A program made the translations under genes and the position numbers. 64,000 nucleotides of DNA, taken from assembly GCA_930367205.1 (NCBI GenBank), contig OV884015.1, positions 106,952,509 through 107,016,508 on the forward strand. The letters run 5' to 3'. Positions 9,236-22,244 of this stretch are shown here, in pieces. The notes under the pieces are model-generated. The model ran no database searches, was not told the DNA's origin, and saw only the letters and a list, made by a program, of their open reading frames with translations. This DNA comes from Acanthosoma haemorrhoidale. Lineage: Eukaryota; Arthropoda; Insecta; Hemiptera; Acanthosomatidae. Within the stretch, counting starts at the first letter, position 1. Each line of letters begins with the position of its first letter.

Positions 9236-10131
9236 CATTTATAAAATTGATTTAGGGGGCGTACTACGTCCGATCTGTGGACTACGTTCCCACCGTATAA
9301 TGATGCTTACAGTCATTGCGAGAGTGTGACCAAAGAGAATTCATATCGGGAGCGTCATCCGATTGAAGAGGGTAGTTATTTATTAATAATTATACGTGTT
9401 GATAATAACCTGCGAAACTGTAAAAACCCATGGAAACCCCTGCTATGAAATATTTAGTGTCCACATAGCTTTAATTTTTTAAAGGCTTAAAAAATATTAG
9501 ATATATTTTTCAACCTCAAAATATATGCCAGGATACAATGGAATACACTGGTCGTTATATTTTTAATTTTTAGACACATCGCACATTAATTTCGGTATAA
9601 TAAAAGTGCTCGGCATTTTTGAAAAATAAATTGTATGCAGCCGTGAAATACTTTTTGATTTACAACGATTGAAAACTTCCATTAATATAATTCTTCAAAT
9701 GTTAGGGTTTGATAAAAAAAATAGGTAAGGATCGCAACATGATAGCACATCGGGAAAAGTTTGTAATTACAGCTAATTATCATTACAATACGTGCTTTGT
9801 ACAATTCGAAGGGGTAACTTGCTTTGAGAAGCCCTAATAGACTTATAAAGCGACAAATCAGGCTCAGATGTAACTTGGCAGTCAATTGGTTGCGCAAGTT
9901 CCGGCAGGAAGTTATTACCGCTTCGAGCAGCCTTGTCAGTGGGCATTAATTAGTTGTGTACGTCCCTCAAACCACCCCTTGATGATATCTGTCGCTGACC
10001 AAAGTATGTTTTTAATAAGCAACAAAAAAAATCAAACAGTTGTTGTATCTTCACATACTGTACTCGCCATACGCCTATACATAACCTACTTGGATTAAAG
10101 AATATTTAAACTGTTAAAATTTAAATATCCT
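9236..10131. other. Unassigned spacer
   Basis: A GC-richer patch at 9255-9370 and otherwise AT-rich DNA. Short frames only; no motif recognised. Confidence 0.4.
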
Positions 10132-10565
10132 TTGTAATCTGAAGGTGAGCCCCATCACCTAGTCTTGTACACATTGCATTGTAATTTTAACTTCAAATAG
10201 AATATTTGATCAATTAGAATATTAGTTATTGTAATCCTACGCTCCTTCGAATGCATCTGCGTATTCAGCAAGAGGAGAAATTTGTAATTATTTGTTCACT
10301 GAATTTTGTTCACATATTGTAAACAAATATAAATAAAAGGTATTATTATTGTAATCCGAAGGTGATCCCCATCACCTAGACCTGTCTATTTTGATACTGT
10401 ACTTTTAACTTCAAAAAGAAATGCTGATTTTGTAATTCTACCCTCCTTCTAATGCATCTGCGTATGCAGCATGAGGAGAAACTCTGTAAATATTGCTTAT
10501 TATATTGTTCAGATGTTGTAAAAATGTTAAATAAAAAGGGGTTTAGCAAAAAACAAAAAAAAAAA
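10132..10565 (+). mobile_element. Tandem pair of family B 3' UTRs
   Basis: Two head-to-tail copies of about 218 bp begin at 10132 and 10350. Each runs from 'tgtaatcYgaaggtgaKccccatcacc' through 'tccttcNaatgcatctgcgtatNcagca' to a tail with 'taaataaaa'. They are similar but clearly diverged, and neither is preceded by the coding end seen elsewhere. The tail after the second copy is A-rich (10549-10565). Either the family normally carries a doubled 3' UTR that most copies truncate, or two fragments inserted side by side. Confidence 0.7.
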
Positions 10566-10697
10566 TATTAAGACCTTTCGGTATTTACTTGTATACTTAC
10601 TTATACACTATACTTGTTATAGTATTGTACTTGTATACTTGTGTATTTACTCGCCAACCAATAAAAAGATCATCTGCGTTCGCGAACTAAATGTAAA

Positions 10698-11583
10698 GGG
10701 TGTCCCAGAACTAACGCAAGATCTGATTTAAATAGAAAACACAGTGTTTAGTATTTTTGTTGTTATTTTTTTATTGAATTATAAAGCATATAGGATAGGG
10801 CTATTTATGGAATAACACATCGGGAAAATGGCCTCCACGACTTTGCTGGCACATACGCACTCTTGTCGAAATTTTCCATGACCATTTGGCATAAATGCGG
10901 TTGAATTTCGTTGATGCAGCGTTTAATTTCCTCTTTTAATGCACGGATGGATAAGGGCTTGTTGACATACACTTTTGACCTTAAATAATCTCATAAAAAG
11001 AAATCTAAAGCTGTTAAATCACACGATCTACTGGGCCAATTTTGATCACCGAAACGAGAGAGTACACGACCTGGAAATGTCTCATGCAGTATTTGAATTG
11101 TTTCATGGGCTGTATGGCATGTGGCACCATCTTGTTGAAACCACATATTGGGCACATCAATATCATCTAATTTTGGTACAAAGAGCTGTGTTTACGACGC
11201 CGAATTGATGTTCCTGGATTTTCAACAACACTCTCACGCACTGCTTCGATATTGACATTTGAACGGCTTGTTTTTGAACGACCAGTGTGTTGAGTGTCTC
11301 CAACCGATCCAGTCTCCCTGAATTTTTCAATTAATCTCTTCACAGCTGATGAACTCAAAACACTATTACGACCATATTTGTATGAAATTTTCGAAATGCG
11401 GCCGCCAAACTTTCATTATTTTTGAGATAATGTTCAACAATAAAGATACGTTGTTCTACCGTGTAACGCTACATTTTTACTAACCCTAAACTGTCAGCTG
11501 TCAAACTGTTTTTTTTAGGGTTGCCAGCACTTTACTGCACAGTTGGTGGTAAATTTAAATCTTGCGTTAATTCTGAGACACCC
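10698..11583 (-). mobile_element. Tc1/mariner-type element, internally deleted (copy 1)
   Basis: Bounded by about 25-bp inverted repeats: GGGTGTCCCAGAACTAACGC at the left and its complement, with two mismatches over 25 bases, at the right end (11559-11583). Both ends lie next to TA dinucleotides, the normal target. On the minus strand it holds the N-terminal helix-turn-helix part of a transposase, then the C-terminal part, with the middle missing. Length 886 bp against well over 1 kb for a complete member. Its sister copy lies at 15751-16459. Confidence 0.85.
10815..11474 (-). pseudogene. Transposase remnant of copy 1
   Basis: The presumed ATG (11474-11472) is followed at once by TAG. Downstream, in shifting frames, come AVKRLIEKFRETGSVGD and VRESVVENPGTSIRRRKH, typical of the DNA-binding half of this transposase group. 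After the junction come MWFQQDGATCHTA and a tail rich in KEEIKRCI and CQMVMENFDK-like residues. The second catalytic aspartate (QQDGA) survives, but the first catalytic aspartate and its flanks are deleted. It cannot make a working enzyme. Confidence 0.78.
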
Positions 11584-11589
11584 TTTGTA

Positions 11590-13340
11590 TGAATTAACAC
11601 ATAAACAACATAACGACAGCTGACACATCGACTAAAAACGTATAAAAATCATATAATTTAAAAGCAGATATATGTAAATGAGAAGTATATGGGTGAAGTT
11701 AAAGTGGACTGTATAAATAAAACAAAAGACTTTTAACTTTTATGGCAACATGCGAATAAGTTACAAGAATGGAATACAGTGTTATCATAAGTTTGAGTAG
11801 CTAGCGTTACTGCATGTGTCTTCCTAAATGAGACTTAATAGCAAAGACAGCAGAGAATATCTAGCACAGAGGGTGAGCCATCACGGGCAATATGCACCCG
11901 GTTTCTCAGGTCTCTGAAATACCTAATGATCAAGATGTGACCAACCACAGAAAACAGGTAACTGCCTACCTAGGACAACTGTTGAAGGAGCCACTAAAAA
12001 AAAAAAAGTGCCAAAATAGAAAGGCTCTCATATTTTGGGACTAAAAATCCATCATTGAGGTGACCTCTCTTAAAATTATAATGTACTAAAAGACATCCCT
12101 TATAAAATACAAGACACAAATTATTATCTGAACTCTAATTAAATATGAGCCTATTTTGACAAAAGGGTGGAAAAGAGGTTTTTTTTCCTAGTATTCAATT
12201 CCTTTATTATTCAGGTTATTTGAATTAGCCGTGTTTCCCAGGATGATAAAAAATAAAGTTTATTCTAATTCTAGATCTAAAGAAACACAACAGATCGTGT
12301 TAAAAGGTATTTTAATAAATAGGAAAAATAAAAATTGTGAAACATAGTCCAAGGAATAAATTAACGATACTCAAGGAATTATGATACGTCTTGCTTAAAT
12401 CGTACTTAACAATGGCAATTGTAAAAATGTACTATAGACCTGTTACCTTCATCTTTAATTTTCACCCAAACAATTGCCAAGCTCAATGGAACCTGGCTCG
12501 CTCTTATTTCGTGAAAATTAACTCGTAGCAGTAGTAGAATCTATATTTCCGAAATTTTAAAGGTACATTCAACAATACTTAGTTTTGTGTTATTTATATT
12601 TTTTGGGCTAAAACAACATTAGCAAATATTTATACCGGCCCAAGAACTTGTTTCCCAAGTTCATTAGGAATTGACAATGCCTTTAATATCACAAAATATC
12701 TCACAAAAAGGTAAGATCGCCGGAAATTTCCCTCACGGCCAACAAAGACTCACACCAAGAATATCAGGGCCTTAATTTTTTTTTTTTTTTTTGTTCCAAA
12801 ATGGTGTTGACGAACAATATTTCAAAATACTGTCTGCATCAAGTTGTAGTTACAAAATATTAGAAACAAAACTAAGTAGGTAGCTAATGAAACTGCTACT
12901 AATATGTAACTATATTATACAATGGAAATCGGTGGGCTAGTTTTGTTACAGAGTTTGTACAACAAACACTATATAGTAGTTATAGTTATACCTGCAACAT
13001 TCTTTTGTTTCTAATTTTTGTTACTAATTATTATCAATCATGTTTAAACCTAATTTCTCGACATCAGGACTTTACGAATAGTTTTTCGAAACGGTGCCCA
13101 TTGATTCAGATGAAAGCTTAAAACACTCTTTTGATAATCTAAACCATTTGATAGATATATGAGAAAATAGTTCTCATACTCTTTTACGTATATGACGGTG
13201 GTTAATGATGAACTCACAACTTCCAAAATTATTATGAAAATTTATTTTTAGTAAATGGTTTTCACGTTTGTAAGAAGAGGGCTGCTATTATGGTCCATTT
13301 TGACCTAAGTAATCACTAACCGAAGTGCGAATAGGTAGAT
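11590..13340. other. AT-rich spacer, nothing recognised
   Basis: No long frame, no repeat shared with other parts of the window. A T-run lies at about 12777-12793. Confidence 0.5.
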
Positions 13341-13344
13341 TAGG

Positions 13345-13725
13345 TATATTTTATGTACATTCTACCCTTTGTTGGCCCGATGGGACTAGCCCTGTGCAGC
13401 TAAGAGCGGGGTCGCAGGAGCAGAACACACCATAAGCCGATAACCGATCCATAATTAAAGGTTGATGATATATAATGGTTGCCAAGGAAACACCATCAAT
13501 CTCTGCCCTGGCTGCCATCCAACGGCTAGTTAATAAATCCTTTTCTCGCCACCAGTTCATCATTTCTCTCCCCCCCCCCCCCCCGCTGTCTTGTTCCCCA
13601 AATATAACATAGTGTGCTTTTTACAAGGACGACAAAAAAACCTTCCAGCCGAGTGGTACAGATGATTGTTGTCTATAGCTTGTATGTTTGTTGTAAATGA
13701 ACTACAAATAAAGAAAGAAAAATTG
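13345..13725. other. Moderately GC-rich segment with C-run and poly(A)-like end
   Basis: Contrasts with its flanks and contains a 15-base C homopolymer at 13570-13584. It ends in AATAAAGAAAGAAAAA (13707-13722), as a processed or non-LTR element tail might. A minus frame of 70 codons (13563-13351) has no recognised motif. Likely a mobile-element fragment of an unidentified family. Confidence 0.25.
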
Positions 13726-14299
13726 TATATCTTCTATGAAATAATTTTACGGAAACAGATCTACATAACCCTATGTTGCACTGACTATACTTAGATTGTT
13801 GAAATGACTCGCTAAAACAATTGCTGGAAGTAATAACTTCAATTCATGAGTTTCAATTATCACTAACCCTTCCTCCAATAATACAATGAAATTTGTTCAG
13901 TTCAAAACAACATCACAACAAACGTCACAATAGCTTCCCTTGAAGAGTTCAAAGGTGGAAAGCCTGCGAATGCCCAACACTTTCAGTTCGATTAGTCTGC
14001 ATGTGAAACTTAGACACCCTAATGAGACCTATTCAAGGAAAGCAAAAAATAGATTAACTACAAATTATTGACAATTTCAATTCGATTTCCAAATTATAAC
14101 TGTACTTTGTCATGTGTTATTAGGTGAGGCGAAAGTAAAACACCACATTGAGACGAGATTAATAAGTATGTCATTTTTAGAAGGAATCCATTGGGTAGCA
14201 TATTGTCTAACCAGTAATTCATCAACATTTCAACTTTAAAGTTGAATAAATGGATCATTTATTTACAATAGCCAAAAACAACACCTCTCAATCACAAAA

Positions 14300-14615
14300 T
14301 GAAATGATAAACTTCTGACAAAAGACATTCTAAAAACCACCATATAAAATAAAAAGTAATGAGTAAGGGTATATACATTTTTTTTGTAATTAGTAAAAAT
14401 AATTAAATAATTGGCAAATTTCAAGATTCTGACAAAAACAATTCTGAAAATCACAATATAAAATTAAAAGTAATGAGCAAGAGTACATAGAATTTTTGTA
14501 ATTAGTGAAAATAATTGGCAAATTTCAAGATTCTGACAAAACAAAATTCTAAAAACCACAATATAAAATTAAAAGTAATCAGTAAGAGTATATAGAATTT
14601 TTTTTTTACTTCATG
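14300..14615. repeat. Tandem repeat, three units of about 105-113 bp
   Basis: Units begin with 'ttctgacaaaa' at about 14313, 14426 and 14531. Each runs through 'aaccacNatataaaat' and 'aaaagtaatNagNaagNgta' to a T-rich run and 'aattagtRaaaataatt'. AT-rich, no coding. Confidence 0.8.
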
Positions 14616-14698
14616 ACTGCAATATAACAATATCTACATATAAAGACTGCAATGAGAAATATCCTGCCCACATTCTAGTTGTAATATTCTGTAAGCCC

Positions 14699-14716
14699 GG
14701 GGGGGGGGGGGGGGGG
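14699..14716. repeat. G homopolymer, 18 bases
   Basis: Unbroken G run preceded by CCC. Prone to length error in assembly and to G-quadruplex formation. Confidence 0.9.
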
Positions 14717-15166
14717 AGCTAAACAGGCTGAAACAATCAAGCATTAAATTATTCAAGACAAATCTTAAAAAGTTTCTACAGAACATATTTTTTTTTTTAT
14801 TTGTAATCTGAACACATTTGAATTTTTACAAAAAATAAAGTTCAAGGTGAGATAGTCATGTTTATATTTCAAAACAAACGGCGCGTTTTATCATTTTAAC
14901 CAGTTTTTTTTCTCTATCTAAATCACATTTATTGCCTCAGCATAGTAACAGTTCAGCGTTGTAATGATGTCAAAGATAAAACAATCATAACTATTTGTAT
15001 TTACATCCAATCAGCAAAGTATCTCTACATAGATATATGTATTTGACTAACTATAAAACAAATATTTATTCAACCAATATCTAATTCCAGGCGAGAGGAA
15101 ATGCTACCAACTTGTTAACTAGAATTTCAAACTCAGAACTATTTCTCCGCCAGCTATTTTAGTTCA

Positions 15167-15620
15167 GTGCAGTCGTCTTGTTTGCTTGAATTTAGATTAG
15201 TCCGTTATGTTTTAGGGATGAGATTGCTTTATGGTGTTTGTAAAGTGTACATTCTGCACAAATTGTCGACACTGCTGACTCCTACCACTGATAAATTCCG
15301 TTTGAATGTTAACTCAACAATAATCACTAACGGTTATATCACTTTGGGTGCTTTCAATTTATGTCTCTACTCCATACATTTATGTCTCTACTCCATACAT
15401 TTATGTCTCTACTCCACACATTTATGAGCTTGTAATTGATTTAGCCACATATTACAAAACCGTGAATGGGAGCACCCAATCTCAATTTATGACTGCATTT
15501 CTGAAAACAGGACAGCTGCCCGCATCGTGTGTAGTACAGTACCAGCACCCGTTATCGGCACAAATCTCCTTACGAATTTTAGTAAAGGATGTGTGTCAGT
15601 TGTTTCAGAGACATGTCTAA
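15167..15620 (+). other. Two overlapping short open frames, function unknown
   Basis: Two plus-strand frames of 86 and 90 codons overlap around the 21-bp repeat. I see no recognisable domain, no signal peptide and no splice context that fixes either one. They may be remnants of an unidentified mobile element or simply chance frames. Confidence 0.15.
15359..15421 (+). repeat. 21-bp tandem repeat, three units
   Basis: Unit TTATGTCTCTACTCCATACAT repeated three times, the third with one change. Because 21 is a multiple of three, overlapping plus frames stay open through it and show a seven-residue repeat (YSIHLCL); no known protein is evident in the flanking frames (15167-15620). Confidence 0.85.
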
Positions 15621-15750
15621 ACGATTTGAAAGCCGAATCTCAAATTTCGGCTCTATGAACAAAAATACTCACGATCGAATATTGGCCAAACTCATAACAG
15701 ACAAATAGTTATTAGAACAGAATTTGGCTGTAAAAACAGTATGATATAAA

Positions 15751-16459
15751 GGGTGTCCCAGAATTAACTCAAGATTTGATTTAAATAGAAAACACAGTTT
15801 TTAGTATTTTTGTAGTAATTTTTTATTGAATTATAAAGTAAATAGGATAGGATTATTTATGGAATAACACATCAGGCAAATGGCCTCCACGACATTGCTG
15901 GCACATACGCACTCTTTTGTCGAAATTTTCCATGACCATTTGGCATAAATGCGGTTGAATTTCTTTGATGCAGCGTTGAATTTCTTCTTTTAATGCACGG
16001 GTGGAAGTGGGCTTGTAAACATTCACCTTTGACTTCAAATAACCCCCTTAAAAAGAAATCGAAAGGTGTTAAATCTGTGTTTACGACGCCGAATTGATGT
16101 TCCTGGATTTTCAACAACACTCTCACGCACTGCTTCGATATAGACATTTGAACGACCAGTGTGTTTAGTATCTCCAACTGACCCAGTCTTCCTAAATTTT
16201 TCAATTAATCTCTTCACAGTTGATGAAGTCAAAACACTATTCCGACCATACTTTATTTGAAATTTTCGAACCGCGGCCGCCAAACTTTCATTATTTTTGA
16301 GATAATGTTCAACAATAAAGACACGTTGTTCTATCGTGTAACGTTCCATTTTTACTAACCCTAAACTGTCAGCTGTCAAATTGTTTTTTTAGGGCTGCCT
16401 GCACTTTACTGCACAATTGGTGGTAAATTCAAATCTTGATATTAATTCTGGGACACACT
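15751..16459 (-). mobile_element. Tc1/mariner-type element, internally deleted (copy 2)
   Basis: Left end GGGTGTCCCAGAATTAACTC at 15751; right end is an imperfect complement finishing near 16459. About 709 bp, shorter than copy 1 (10698-11583), to which it is closely similar in both terminal parts. The deletion has the same transposase-side endpoint as copy 1 but removes more of the C-terminal side. Confidence 0.83.
15872..16349 (-). pseudogene. Transposase remnant of copy 2
   Basis: Starts at ATG 16349-16347 (MERYTIEQRVFIVEHYLKN), with HTH-like SSTVKRLIEKFRKTGSVGD and VRESVVENPGTSIRRRKH. It runs straight on across the deletion until a stop near 16035. After the junction, in another frame, come DFFLRGLFEVKGE and, further on, CQMVMENFDKRV-type tail residues. 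The whole catalytic centre, including the QQDGA motif kept by copy 1, is absent. Confidence 0.78.
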
Positions 16460-16689
16460 CTATTAGCAAGACAAAATTGAATTGAATGCAAACAAGATTT
16501 CAAAAGATCGGAATAAAACATACACTGGAGAATCTTAAAAAGACTGTTAACAAGATCAGCCATTAATGCCTAGATTCTAGAATCCTTCCACAGGTAATAT
16601 CTTGACAATGCCATACTTCATTAAGAATAAATTTGAAGAAAAAATATATTTAGATTTTGGGAAGTGGGTAGAGGCCTTGACCCCGATAT

Positions 16690-16885
16690 CCAAGTGCAGA
16701 ATTTATGATATTTCATAGTTTGTATAACATACTATAAAAGGCAAGATAGGATCTCAAATGAAAGATATTGATTTTCTATTCAATAAAGTCGGGAGCACAT
16801 GTGTGACGGGAGGTGTAGGGGAAACTCATAGGAGCTCCAGGGGAGAGAAGGTGGCCCTTATAAATAAAATAAAATAGCTAGATTA
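16690..16885 (+). repeat. LTR-like fragment (weak)
   Basis: The order 'attcaataaagtcgg', 'tgacgggaggtgtaggggaa', 'ttataaataaaataaaat' resembles the upstream part of the LTR-like repeat at 22245 ('tttaataaagg', 'gacgtcagtgagagtgtagg', then a TATA box). Probably a partial, older copy. Confidence 0.35.
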
Positions 16886-16889
16886 GCTT

Positions 16890-18350
16890 TGTTCAGTTTT
16901 TGTTTTACCTTGTTGTTGTTGTTTTTATCTGTTTGTTTGATTCAATGTGATATATGTATTACAGGACAAAATCTTAATCATACTTGTACAATTTATAATT
17001 GAACGCTTCTTCTGCGGTACCAGTTTTGGAGAAAGTACTCATAACTCGTAGATTTTAGTTTCTCATGTAGTGGTGGTATGAGGGTATCTGTCAGTGTGAT
17101 TATGTATTTAAGCAATGCATTAAATACATTAAGAAATGTAAGGGAAGATACTTAGGGCTTTAATATTGTTACTATAAGGGACAATAGCATAATGTGCTGC
17201 TTAGTAGCAAACCTGCCAGAAACTCATTAACCTACAAATACAAATAACTAATTTAAATTTCCTTCGACAATAAACTTTTGTATATATGTATGTAAAGAAA
17301 ATGTATTTCTTTAATTTGAATCAGCGCGCCGCGCCAACGTAGATAATGCAGGCGTTGAAGAGAATGATACTAGCGTTATCAGCAGGGAGGTTACGTGAGT
17401 GTTAGGCAAGCAGTGAAAAGCTAAACTAGTAAGATTTGACTTTAATTATTTGTTATTATAAAACAAACAGAATCGACAGGAGATTAAACATTGAATGTCG
17501 TTTCTTTGTTTTACAGGTATGAATTTAGATTTTATTTGTAAACCCGTAAACTAATTATCAATTAAAAGAAAATAAACTTTGTTTTACAGAGCAACACAAC
17601 CTTGTTTTTCTGTCGTCCCTAAGAACCATTATATGTATATGTGACCATGTAACAAAGTTGTGTAAGTGAAAATGTAAGTTACATTGAGACTGATCTATGA
17701 TATTATATTTCTTTGTCGTGGGATGGCGTTATTGATCATATAGTTAAAGTTACATTTAAATTGATGATATAGTTAATTAGACAGCTGCTTATAATATAAA
17801 AGGGTAATGTTATAATGCCTTTTCATGATGGACTGGGATATTATTGTAGAATGATGTAATGAAAATGATTCTGTCGATCAAGGACATTTGTGAAGGTGAC
17901 ATTTATTCCCTTTTATGACTTTACAGCTCACAAGGGCGAACCACTGACTTTTTAAGTCAAAATTCCTATATCCACTTCCCCCTTTGCTAAGATCGAGTGG
18001 AACCGCCATCAAAGGGCTCTATAAATGGAAGCAGATAATGCCAATGCTTCAGATTCCTAAACCAGCTTAGCCTCTTATAGAATGCGGCTCTATTGAAAGC
18101 CTAACATGCTTTGCTTACTTCATCGGTTCCTCATTTTTTTTCCCTTTCATAGCCCCTTTAAATTTACAGATAATTATATATAATCTAATAAAAAATCGGT
18201 TCCTCAAGTTTCCTAGAGAAATTTCATAACTTCGTTAATATTAAAATTATTGTGAACGAAATAGAAACTAAAATGACTAAGATTACAATTAGGTAATACC
18301 AAGCCACTTTTAATTCTTTTAAAATACACAACTACAAAGTATTTCGTAAG
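16890..18350. other. Spacer, nothing firmly recognised
   Basis: Contains two 'tttgttttacag' acceptor-like sites (about 17505-17516 and 17579-17590) and a 'gtgagtg' donor-like site at 17395, but no open frame links them. A GC-richer stretch lies at 17320-17420. Confidence 0.35.
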
Positions 18351-18528
18351 ATGGCCGACTTCTTCGCCACGAATATTTAGAAGTTCCCCTCTTTTCGGTC
18401 AAGAAAATATCTACTTATGTTTCTATATTTTAATAATAAAAACCTTAAAGCGTCAGTTAAGTGAGGGGGGAACTAGTGCATGAAACAGCTTAAGCCCGCT
18501 AGGGTGTGCAGGTGAACCTCTGACCTCC

Positions 18529-18537
18529 TATATAAGG
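18529..18537 (+). promoter_or_regulatory. TATA box of LTR-like repeat C
   Basis: TATATAAGG, at the same relative position as TATATAAG in the sister copy (22425-22432). Confidence 0.5.
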
Positions 18538-18637
18538 GGCCAGATTCAAGGGGTTAAAAAAAGAATAAAAAAAAAAAAAGCTTGCGACTGACTTTCAGAA
18601 CCCGAGACCTGGAGAACACTGCTCCCCCCCCCCCCCA

Positions 18638-18794
<157 letters not shown>

Positions 18795-19359
18795 TCCCTC
18801 TCTCTCCTCTGGTGCTTGCTGCACCACTCGAAACATGGCTTTCTTATTCAACTACCTCTGCATCTCTCTTTCCTAACCACACTATGTTTTAGTCCGGCGT
18901 TGGCCTACCCCACACCTTCCTAGTGCGATTCTCTGCCTTCTTCTCGCCAAAACCAGCTCCTCCTTGGAAGAGATCTCTTCCATGTGGACGACGGTCGCTC
19001 TGGCCCTACAAACTTTACCTAGTAGCGTCTTCCACGGCGATCCAGTCTGTCTCTCTCCGGTTCTCACTCGCCTTTAGGATCCGGACGGTTTTCGCCTACC
19101 CTTCCGAGTGTGAATTCGTTGTTATTCCAACGAAGATCTTCTAAGATCTTATGGAGTTAGATCAATAGGAATAAAGCTGCCCGTCGAATAGGCCGCCAGC
19201 AAAGGTCAAAGACCACAGGTCCACCCATGTTATTTATTTCTCTACACTCGCCGGACAGCGGCCAGGTTGCAGTGACCCTAGCCCACAGAGGGCGTCCTCA
19301 CTCCTTTGTGGACACTATTCCCGACAGACCGGAAACAATTTTATTCGTTACAGTCTCTG

Positions 19360-20767
19360 GAGGACTACAATATAAATAATTAAAATCTGTTTATTATGAG
19401 AATATTTAAATTCAATCAATACTTAGTATGTATTTTAAGCAGTGCTTATGGTTTGAGTTTGACGTCTTGTGTCTTTGGGGGTAAAGGCTTTTTGGTCAAA
19501 AAATTTCACATGACACTTTTTCTACAATGGGCTCACAAGACCCTAAGTGGTTAGTTGGTTTGAAGGAAGTCACAAGGCCACCTCCGCCCAAGGCGTCGCT
19601 CTGGGCTACAGGGAATTTATGTACTTTATAGCCCTCAGGTAGACCCGAACGAGCTGCGCCAGCTGATGTACAGTTTGTTCCTTTGGTCTAGAAGAAAAGG
19701 CTATATTAAATATCAACATAGCTGACAATTGTAATAGGATCAAAATAAATATATACTTTAAAGCGTAAACTGTTAAAGTCACAACACCCATTGGGATCAA
19801 AGGGCTTGAATATTAATTTAACTGATTAAAAGGACGTTTAAAAGGACTGGTTAGGGACTGCCTTTTTTTCCCCTCCAGACGAGGTTTTCAAACCTTTGCG
19901 CGATGTGAGGGGAATTCTCGAATGTTTTTGTAGTTTCTGTTCGGCAGTCAAACGCAGTATTTTACGAGGATATATATTTAAAGTTGGCTCTTACTGCTGT
20001 AAAATTAATTTATGTTAATTTAATTTTTTTTATTTCCACACGGTCTCGTAATGATTCATTATAAACTAAAATTCTCTTAGTTTAGAGTTACTAAGTACTC
20101 TCATGGTTTATCCTGTGCAGTAGAACATACTTTACTCTTCCCCATTGAGTCGTCTTTACCAGAGAGTGGTTCAAAGCACACCGGGTATATATTCCCTTCC
20201 CTGGCTCGAAAAGGGGGAAGAAATTACCCGTGGGACATGGAGGGTGGCTATTCGATGATGTGCTCAGCCAAGCGACTGTGATTCCTCAATTGAGATTATA
20301 GACTTTTTGTCAGAGGCATCGTCGTTCCAGGATTCCACGTGAAAGTCTACTTCATCTAAAAGATACTTAAGTCACATATTTTTTTTTTCCTGGATTGACA
20401 TATTTTGTACATACATATTTTGGACATAGCAGAACTTTAGGCTTATAATAAAAATAGGTAAATAAAAACAATGAAAAGGTAAGCTTGAAGCATAGAATAA
20501 GCGATGTTGTTAAAAACAGAACATCGAATTCCTACTGCTTATAATATTGATTTTGAGTGTCTGTACAGATTAACAGACTTCGGCATATAAAACTCACCAC
20601 GACAAAAACTAAAGAAATGTATCAGACCTGTTGAAAATATCTGAACTAAATTCTTCATATGTGGTCTTCTTAGCAAGGCTGTAAATATAAACATATTCTT
20701 ATTATGTCCTCCATTAATGTTATCTTACTTAAACTATAGTGCGTACTTTAATTAGTAAATGCAGTTG
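19360..20767. other. Spacer, nothing firmly recognised
   Basis: Mixed composition with GC-richer islands at 19515-19690 and 20100-20300; no motif in any frame. Confidence 0.4.
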
Positions 20768-20777
20768 TATATAAATA

Positions 20778-21143
20778 TCCGTGACCTGCTATAAATGCGT
20801 AACAGTGAGAGTCCTGGCAATGGCCAGTTTCTTCAATCATGTCCTGAGCATATGTGGCTCTCGCGCTCTTGGTCAGCCTCCGCTGGCTCGTATCCGGGGA
20901 CGTGGGTGACGGAGGAGCGTGGGAGACTTCCCAGGACTCAGCTTCCTCTCCCGCATGCGAGGGAGGTGACAACCATGTGGATTTGTCTCTGGGCTGTTTG
21001 TAAATACTGTACGAATGAGCGCGTGAATAAATAATTGTAAATATGGTATGAATGAGATCATTTATCACAATTATTTACTGCCCATAATAAGGCAGATTGT
21101 AATTTTATCATAATAAAGCTGTTTTTCAATAATAAAATAATAA
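20778..21143 (+). mobile_element. Family C 3' fragment with 10-bp TSD
   Basis: Flanked by TATATAAATA at 20768-20777 and 21144-21153. Starts in the family C 3' region ('gtgacctgctataaatgcgt') and ends in its tail ('ggcagattgtaattttatca', then AATAAAG and an AT-rich end). No coding capacity. Confidence 0.82.
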
Positions 21144-21153
21144 TATATAAATA

Positions 21154-22244
21154 AAAATTACGGAAAAAGTATACATAAAGAAAGAATAGCAATAGAGAAT
21201 AATTATAAATAAATAAAATAGTGCATGTTAAAATCCACGATTGTTTCTATTCCGCATAAATGTCAGGTTCCTTAGACAAAGTCCGATTTGAAGTGAGTAG
21301 AAGTTGAAGTTCTTTTGATGAGCACGACTTATCTGATATTCCGACATTGCAAATCGTTCCTGAATGAAAGTAGAGGTTATCTCTTTAATGAATTCAATAA
21401 ATGTTACATACGAAGAGAAAAATCTGTAAATCTCTGATATATTACGCGAGATAATACAGATAGTACTGTTTACCAGCGCTTCACGATAGAACTAAATATC
21501 CTGATTGAGATAAATCCTTTTATTGCACCCTTCCTAAGGAGCTTGGTAGGAGAGTTGATTGCGCCAAATTCCGTCGCTAAGTATAAAATGTAATCAGGCG
21601 TAGGAACCAGCCAAGCCCTGAAGCTTAAATAACTTCTTGATAAAGAAACGCTATGGCTTTTTCTGCTTCATTAAACTCTAAATTCTCTCCCGCTCTCGGC
21701 CACTCTCCAATTATCTCACTGTATAGGAAACGTATTTTTTTTTTTAACTTTTTTCTCATTGTTCATCTTAAAATTAATCGAAGCGAAATTCAGTTTCACT
21801 GCTGTATTTATTTGGCAGTCTTGAATTTCAAAGAAGTCACCCAAAACTGTACTGATTCACTGATATACCTCAGCTCCCTTAAGTCCCCCCAAAAATTTGT
21901 TAGTATATCAGATTTATTGCTGAAAAAATAACCGTTTCTGTTAAGTTCATTCGGTTTTACCGCTATGAAGTACCCAACGAGCTTCGGCGCTATCACAACC
22001 TTGAATTAGCTTACCTGGATTCAAGATACTACTCATTTATCCTCTGGAGGCTGAGTGAGCCCCTTACCCTTAAGAAAAAAAACCTTAAACGAGTCGGGGA
22101 ATCTAAATCTCAACAATAAGAAGTAATCACGCTAACCCTTCGACTCGTGACAAACATCCCTAAGCCATATCCTAACATAATTTACTCTTGTAAGCAAGCT
22201 GGAAGGAATCTAATGGTTTTAATGTCCAAATCAATATTATGGAT
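21154..22244. other. AT-rich spacer, nothing recognised
   Basis: Short frames only. Confidence 0.45.

Noticed and set aside
20100..20300. Possible tRNA-like segment
   Set aside because: No cloverleaf pairing or internal promoter boxes could be made out.
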